The notes beneath the pieces were generated by a model that was given only the letters and a program-made list of their open reading frames with translations, had not been told where the DNA came from and ran no database searches. From CALMNV01 sp035688975 (GTDB taxonomy: Bacteria; Actinomycetota; Actinomycetes; Actinomycetales; Dermatophilaceae), in contig NZ_DASSMH010000093.1 in assembly GCF_035688975.1 (NCBI RefSeq), positions 1 to 16,932 of the forward strand: a DNA stretch of 16,932 nucleotides, written 5' to 3'. Numbering within the stretch: position 1 is the stretch's first letter; the number at the start of each line of letters is the position of its first letter. Made by a program: the position numbers and the translations under genes. Shown in pieces: positions 13,886 to 16,932 of this stretch.

Positions 13886-13917
13886 CGGCATACCGCGTCG
13901 CCCGGCGCCGTATGCCG
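13886..13917. other. Inverted pair of GGCATAC/GTATGCC heptamers upstream of yjbQ
   Basis: CGGCATAC (13886-13893) and GTATGCCG (13910-13917) are perfect inverted repeats of eight bases around a 16-base loop, 27 bases before the YjbQ start. It is the only place in the window where two copies of the dispersed heptamer lie close together. It could be a hairpin or a dimer binding site. Confidence 0.45.
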
Positions 13918-13944
13918 GCGAACCCCCTCGTGCAGCATGGGGTC

Positions 13945-14349
13945 ATGCACACGCAGACGCACAGCTACCGGACCGGTCACGACGAGGCGGTGCTCGACAT
14001 CACTGACGACTGCCGTCGCCACGTCGCCGGCATGGGGGACGGGCTGCTGCACGTGTTCGTGCCGCACGCCACCGCCGGCCTGGCCCTGCTCGAGGTCGGC
14101 GCCGGCAGCGACGCGGACCTGCTGACCACCCTGCGCGAGCTGCTGCCCGCCGACGAGCGGTGGCGGCACCGGCACGGCGCGCCGGGGCACGGGCGCTCCC
14201 ATGTCCTGCCCGCCCTGATCCCGCCCTACGCCACCGTCCCCGTGGTGGACGGACGGCTGACGCTCGGCACCTGGCAGAGCATCTGCCTCGTGGACCTCAA
14301 CGTGGACAACCCCGACCGGCAGGTGCGGCTCAGCTTCCTCCCCGGCTGA
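13945..14349 (+). CDS. yjbQ: YjbQ-family protein (UPF0047)
   Basis: YjbQ proteins are small trimeric proteins. Some have a weak thiamine-phosphate synthase activity, and their main role is unclear. The 134 residues contain GLLHVFVPHATAGLALLE (about 33-50), WRHRHGAPGHGRSHV (with the conserved histidines), and the closing PVVDGRLTLGTWQSICLVDL. All are family hallmarks. I chose ATG at 13945 because conservation begins there; a GTG at 13870 in the same frame would add an arginine-rich tail. CAGCAT ends six bases before the ATG and may be a weak leaderless -10 box. It converges on the HAD gene with only 14 bases between stops. Confidence 0.9.
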   Translation: MHTQTHSYRTGHDEAVLDITDDCRRHVAGMGDGLLHVFVPHATAGLALLEVGAGSDADLLTTLRELLPADERWRHRHGAPGHGRSHVLPALIPPYATVPVVDGRLTLGTWQSICLVDLNVDNPDRQVRLSFLPG

Positions 14350-14363
14350 GACCGGGCCGCCCG

Positions 14364-15146
14364 TCACCCCACGAGCGGCAGCAGCTCGGCCACGGAGGCG
14401 AGGACGCGGGTCGCCCGGTAGGGGAAGCGCTCGACCTGCTCGGGCCGCGTCGAGCCCGTGAGGACGAGCACGGTGCGCAGCCCCGCCTCGAGGCCCGACA
14501 CGATGTCGGTGTCCATCCGGTCGCCCACCATGACGGTCGTCTCGCTGTGGGCCTCGAGCCGGTTGAGGGCGCTGCGCATCATGAGCGGGTTGGGCTTGCC
14601 GATGAAGTAGGGCTGCCGCCCGGTCGCCGTGCTGATGAGCGCCGCGACGGACCCCGTTGCGGGCAGCGTGCCCTGCTGGCTGGGACCGCTGGGGTCGGGG
14701 TTGGTGGCGATGAAGCGGGCGCCGCCCTCGATGAGGCGGATCGCGCGCGTGATCGACTCGAAGGAGTAGGTCCGCGTCTCCCCCAGGACGACGTAGTCGG
14801 GGTTGCGCTCGGTCATCGTGTAGCCCACGTCGTGCAGGGCCGTGGTGAGGCCCGCTTCACCGACGACGTATGCCGTGCCGCCCGGGCGCTGGTCCGCGAG
14901 GAACTGCGCGGTGGCCAGGGCCGAGGTCCACAGGCAGCTCTCGGGCACGTCGATGCCGCTGGCGAGCAGCCGGGCCCGCAGGTCGCGCGGGGTGAAGATC
15001 GAGTTGTTCGTCAGCACGAGGAAGCGCTTGCCGAGCTCGCGGAGCCGTCCGATGAACTCGGCCGCACCAGGGATCGCCACCTCCTCGTGGACGAGCACGC
15101 CGTCCATGTCGGTGAGCCAGGTGTCGATGGGCCGCGTCTCGGTCAT
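14364..15146 (-). CDS. HAD-superfamily (class IIA, NagD-like) phosphatase
   Basis: This 260-residue protein is a haloacid-dehalogenase-type hydrolase of the NagD/PGP group, which removes phosphate from sugar or nucleotide phosphates. Motif I is LTDMDGVL with nucleophile D13 and acid/base D15; motif II is VLTNNS (44-49); the lysine motif is IGKPNPLMM (about K184); motif IV is VMVGDRMDTDI (about D209 and D212). All catalytic residues are present. The start is taken at ATG 15146; an ATG nine bases upstream is possible. GACAAT ends seven bases before 15146, which favours the chosen start if leaderless. The long upstream open frame is GC-rich noise. It diverges from the MFS gene. Substrate unknown. 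Confidence 0.9.
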   Translation of the reverse strand: MTETRPIDTWLTDMDGVLVHEEVAIPGAAEFIGRLRELGKRFLVLTNNSIFTPRDLRARLLASGIDVPESCLWTSALATAQFLADQRPGGTAYVVGEAGLTTALHDVGYTMTERNPDYVVLGETRTYSFESITRAIRLIEGGARFIATNPDPSGPSQQGTLPATGSVAALISTATGRQPYFIGKPNPLMMRSALNRLEAHSETTVMVGDRMDTDIVSGLEAGLRTVLVLTGSTRPEQVERFPYRATRVLASVAELLPLVG

Positions 15147-15196
15147 GCGCGCCATTGTCGCGGACGCAGGGCAGCCCCTCTCGGGGGCATCCGTGC

Positions 15197-15210
15197 CGGG
15201 CGGCCGCCCG
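15197..15210. other. 14-base palindrome in the HAD/MFS divergent gap
   Basis: CGGGCGGCCGCCCG is a perfect palindrome midway between the two divergent starts. By composition alone a few such palindromes are expected in the window, so a function is only possible. Confidence 0.2.
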
Positions 15211-15244
15211 CCCGTGTGTCGGCGCGGCAGGGCAAGATGGAGGA

Positions 15245-16720
15245 GTGGACAGCCAGGGGGAGCCGAGCGAGCCGCAGTCCCCCGGTCCCCGGCCGCCTCT
15301 CGGCCGCTCAAGGTGGGAGACCTCCCGGGCGCTGGGCCGCGGCGTCGGGCGGGCAGCCGCCGGCGGCGGCCGTCTCGCCGCCCGCGGCGGTCGGCTGGCG
15401 GCACGCACCTTCCGGGGCTACGTCGCCGCGGGAGGCGCCGACGAGAGCGGGCTGGCGCGGGTCACCGAGCTGCACGCGAGCCACACGGCCGGGGACGCCG
15501 CGATGGCGCTCGCCCTCGCGGGGACGCTCTTCTTCTCGCCGACGACGACCCAGGCCCGCAGCCAGGTCGCCCTCTTCCTGCTCGTCGCCATGGTGCCCTT
15601 CCTGCTCGTCGCCCCCCTCCTCGGGCCGCTGCTCGACCGGGTCGGGCACGGCCGGCGCTGGGTCATCGGGGCCACCCTGGCCGCCCGCGGCTTCCTCAGC
15701 TGGGTGCTCGCGGAGGGCGTCACCACGCACAGCAACTGGCTCTTCCCGGCGGCGCTCGCCTATCTCGTGGCCTCCAAGACCTACAACGTGACCCGGGCGG
15801 CCGCCGTGCCCCGGGTGCTCCCGCAGGGAATGACGCTCATGACGGCCAACTCCAGGTCCTCGGTGGCCGGCATCGTGGGCGCCATGGCCGGTGGTGCCCT
15901 CGCGGGCGCCGCCCTGCGGTTCGGGCCGGAATGGGCCCTGCGGGTCACCTTCGTCGTCTTCGTCGTGGCCACGGTGCAGGCCATCCGGCTCCCGGCGCGG
16001 GTCGACTCCTCGGCGGGCGAGCTGCGCCCCGAGGACGCCCCGGTGGGCGCTGGGCCGGGCGCCGGGACGCCTCCCCCCACCCCCCGTCGCCGCCCGGGTG
16101 CGCCGGCGGGCCGGTTGCGCCGCCGCGTCCACGCCGTGCCGTGGCCGGTGCTGCACGCGCTGTGGTCGACGGGCGGCACGCGGCTGCTGACGGGCTTCCT
16201 CATCCTCTTCATGGCCTTCCTGGCCCGCGAGCGGCCGATCGACGGCATGGACGGCAGGCTGGCCCTCGGCCTCGTCGTCGTCGCGCTCGGCGTCGGCAAC
16301 GTCCTCGGCAGCGCGCTCGGCAACGTCCTCAAGGACCACCGCCCCGAGCGGGTCGCCATGCTCTCGGTCCTGCTCGCGTTCGCCACCTGCGTCGCGGCGG
16401 CCGTCTGGTACGGCGCGTGGACCCTCGTCGCGCTCGGGCTGGTCCAGGGCCTCTCGGCGCAGCTGGCCAAGGTGTGCTTCGACGCGCTCGTCCAGCGTGA
16501 GGTGCGCGAGGACGTCCGCACGTCGGTGTTCGCGTGGGCCGAGACGGTGCTCCTGGTGCTGTGGGTGCTCGGCGGCGGCCTGGGCATCGTGCTGCCGCTC
16601 AACCCGCACGTCGGCTTCCCCGTCGTGGCGGCGGCCCTGCTGGGGACCGTCGTCCTGGCCGCGCGCACGCGCGCCGTCGGGGCCCCCGCCCGCCCGAGAC
16701 CGATGCCGAGGGCCGCGTGA
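15245..16720 (+). CDS. Major facilitator superfamily transporter, coupled to menE
   Basis: This membrane protein of 491 residues has several hydrophobic segments, including residues 106-128, 138-155, 205-225 and 232-247, with more in the C-terminal half. The MFS loop motif is at 127-140 (GPLLDRVGHGRRWV). About 80 residues of arginine- and glycine-rich, probably cytoplasmic sequence precede the first segment. A proline-rich loop (around 255-300) joins the two halves. The GTG at 15245 follows CAAGAT by six bases, which suggests a leaderless start; GGAGGA abuts the GTG, too close to act as a ribosome binding site. A start further in is possible. The TGA stop shares its A with the menE ATG (TGATG). 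The cargo is unknown; a menaquinone intermediate is a speculative idea from context. Confidence 0.86.
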   Translation: MDSQGEPSEPQSPGPRPPLGRSRWETSRALGRGVGRAAAGGGRLAARGGRLAARTFRGYVAAGGADESGLARVTELHASHTAGDAAMALALAGTLFFSPTTTQARSQVALFLLVAMVPFLLVAPLLGPLLDRVGHGRRWVIGATLAARGFLSWVLAEGVTTHSNWLFPAALAYLVASKTYNVTRAAAVPRVLPQGMTLMTANSRSSVAGIVGAMAGGALAGAALRFGPEWALRVTFVVFVVATVQAIRLPARVDSSAGELRPEDAPVGAGPGAGTPPPTPRRRPGAPAGRLRRRVHAVPWPVLHALWSTGGTRLLTGFLILFMAFLARERPIDGMDGRLALGLVVVALGVGNVLGSALGNVLKDHRPERVAMLSVLLAFATCVAAAVWYGAWTLVALGLVQGLSAQLAKVCFDALVQREVREDVRTSVFAWAETVLLVLWVLGGGLGIVLPLNPHVGFPVVAAALLGTVVLAARTRAVGAPARPRPMPRAA

Positions 16721-16932
16721 TGCGACTACCCCGCCCGTTTCCCGTGCCAGCCGGTCCGGACGTGCTCCACGTCCTGCCCGACCTGGAGCGCGCCCTCGCC
16801 GGCGACGGGGCCCTGCTGCCGTATGCCGAGGGGAGCCCCCGCCCCGTCGTGTCACCTTCCGACCCGGCGGACCTGCCGGACGACCTCGCGGTGGCGGTCG
16901 GCACGTCCGGCTCCACTGGCCGGGCGAAGCGG
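16720..16932 (+). CDS. menE: o-Succinylbenzoate-CoA ligase, N-terminal part (cut by window edge)
   Basis: MenE activates o-succinylbenzoate with ATP and CoA, giving the substrate of MenB. Only 71 residues are seen. They end in VAVGTSGSTGRAKR, the phosphate-binding loop (TSGSTGRAK, about 62-70) of the acyl-adenylate-forming family. The loop lies unusually close to the N-terminus, as in short actinobacterial MenE proteins. The ATG overlaps the MFS stop (TGATG). The family motif alone fits many acyl-CoA ligases; the name rests on this being the one menaquinone step otherwise missing from the window between menC and menB. GTATGCC at 16821 gives Tyr-Ala with the rare TAT codon. Confidence 0.82.
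   Translation, partial: MRLPRPFPVPAGPDVLHVLPDLERALAGDGALLPYAEGSPRPVVSPSDPADLPDDLAVAVGTSGSTGRAKR

Larger units (their letters stand above)
361..16827. repeat. Dispersed heptamer GTATGCC/GGCATAC, 14 copies
   Basis: Copies begin at 361, 3336, 5736, 13910, 14868 and 16821 (GTATGCC on the plus strand) and at 4344, 4891, 7179, 8669, 8957, 9662, 10776 and 13887 (GGCATAC). Assuming about 72% GC, a heptamer of this composition should occur about 1.6 times on both strands. Eleven copies lie in genes and three outside. None lies between 11131 and 13880, the presumed acquired block. In genes the motif usually encodes Ala-Tyr or Tyr-Ala and uses the rare codons GCA, TAT or ATA. Confidence 0.75.

Noticed and set aside
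13870..13944. A 25-residue N-terminal extension of YjbQ
   Set aside because: It is arginine-rich, lacks family conservation, contains the inverted heptamers and one copy of the direct repeat, and the ATG at 13945 fits the family start.
13881..13944. A thiamine (TPP) riboswitch upstream of yjbQ
   Set aside because: The gap is short and shows no conserved TPP-riboswitch core; YjbQ is not reliably a thiamine gene.
14341..14356. A terminator between yjbQ and the HAD gene
   Set aside because: CCCGG and CCGGG pair over only five bases with a six-base loop, which is too weak in this composition to call.
15308..16855. A 515-codon open frame on the minus strand
   Set aside because: It is antisense to the MFS gene, with charged low-complexity sequence throughout.
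1..16932. CRISPR arrays, tRNA or rRNA genes, or integrase genes
   Set aside because: No regularly spaced repeats, no cloverleaf or rRNA-like sequence, and no recombinase other than the IS630 transposase were seen.

Overview
The window comes from a high-GC actinobacterial chromosome. Codons end almost always in G or C, many genes start with GTG, promoters show TANNNT -10 boxes, and several genes have no room for a ribosome binding site. Menaquinone synthesis, a geranylgeranyl-reductase-family menaquinone reductase (MenJ type) and a nuo operon point to an aerobic actinomycete. I would guess Micrococcales, perhaps Intrasporangiaceae, but this is a low-confidence placement.

Region 1 (1-4289, minus strand) reads menG, menJ, nuoA, nuoB, nuoC, nuoD. 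The nuo genes touch or overlap, and nuoD runs off the left edge. The last menaquinone methylation, saturation of the menaquinone side chain, and Complex I (which reduces menaquinone) therefore sit in one transcriptional direction. A near-consensus Rex (NADH/NAD+ sensor) operator lies just upstream of menJ at 3485-3500, next to a good -10 box.

Region 2 (4394-11130) is the menaquinone core. menF and menD (plus strand, overlapping by 4 bases) face a minus-strand operon of Nudix hydrolase, menC and a DUF849/BKACE-type enzyme, in which each gene overlaps the next by 4 bases. A VOC-family gene (minus) and menB (plus) then diverge from a 52-base gap. Most of these units appear to give leaderless mRNAs.

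Region 3 (about 11131-13880) looks acquired. It holds a two-part GIY-YIG protein, an intact IS630-family element with imperfect terminal repeats inserted at a CTAG site, and a RelE/ParE-type toxin-antitoxin pair. Codon use is visibly less GC-biased, and an 11-base direct repeat flanks the block.

Region 4 (13945-16932) returns to host-like sequence: a YjbQ-family gene (plus), a NagD-like HAD phosphatase (minus), and an MFS transporter (plus) whose stop codon overlaps the start of menE, cut by the right edge. menE completes the men set (F, D, C, B, E, G), so the accessory block probably entered between menB and the yjbQ-menE segment.

Three observations deserve a second look. The heptamer GTATGCC/GGCATAC occurs 14 times, about nine times expectation, and forces rare codons. 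The Rex site ties menaquinone saturation, and possibly Complex I, to redox state. An undescribed Nudix-MenC-BKACE operon and an MFS-menE coupling sit inside the menaquinone locus.
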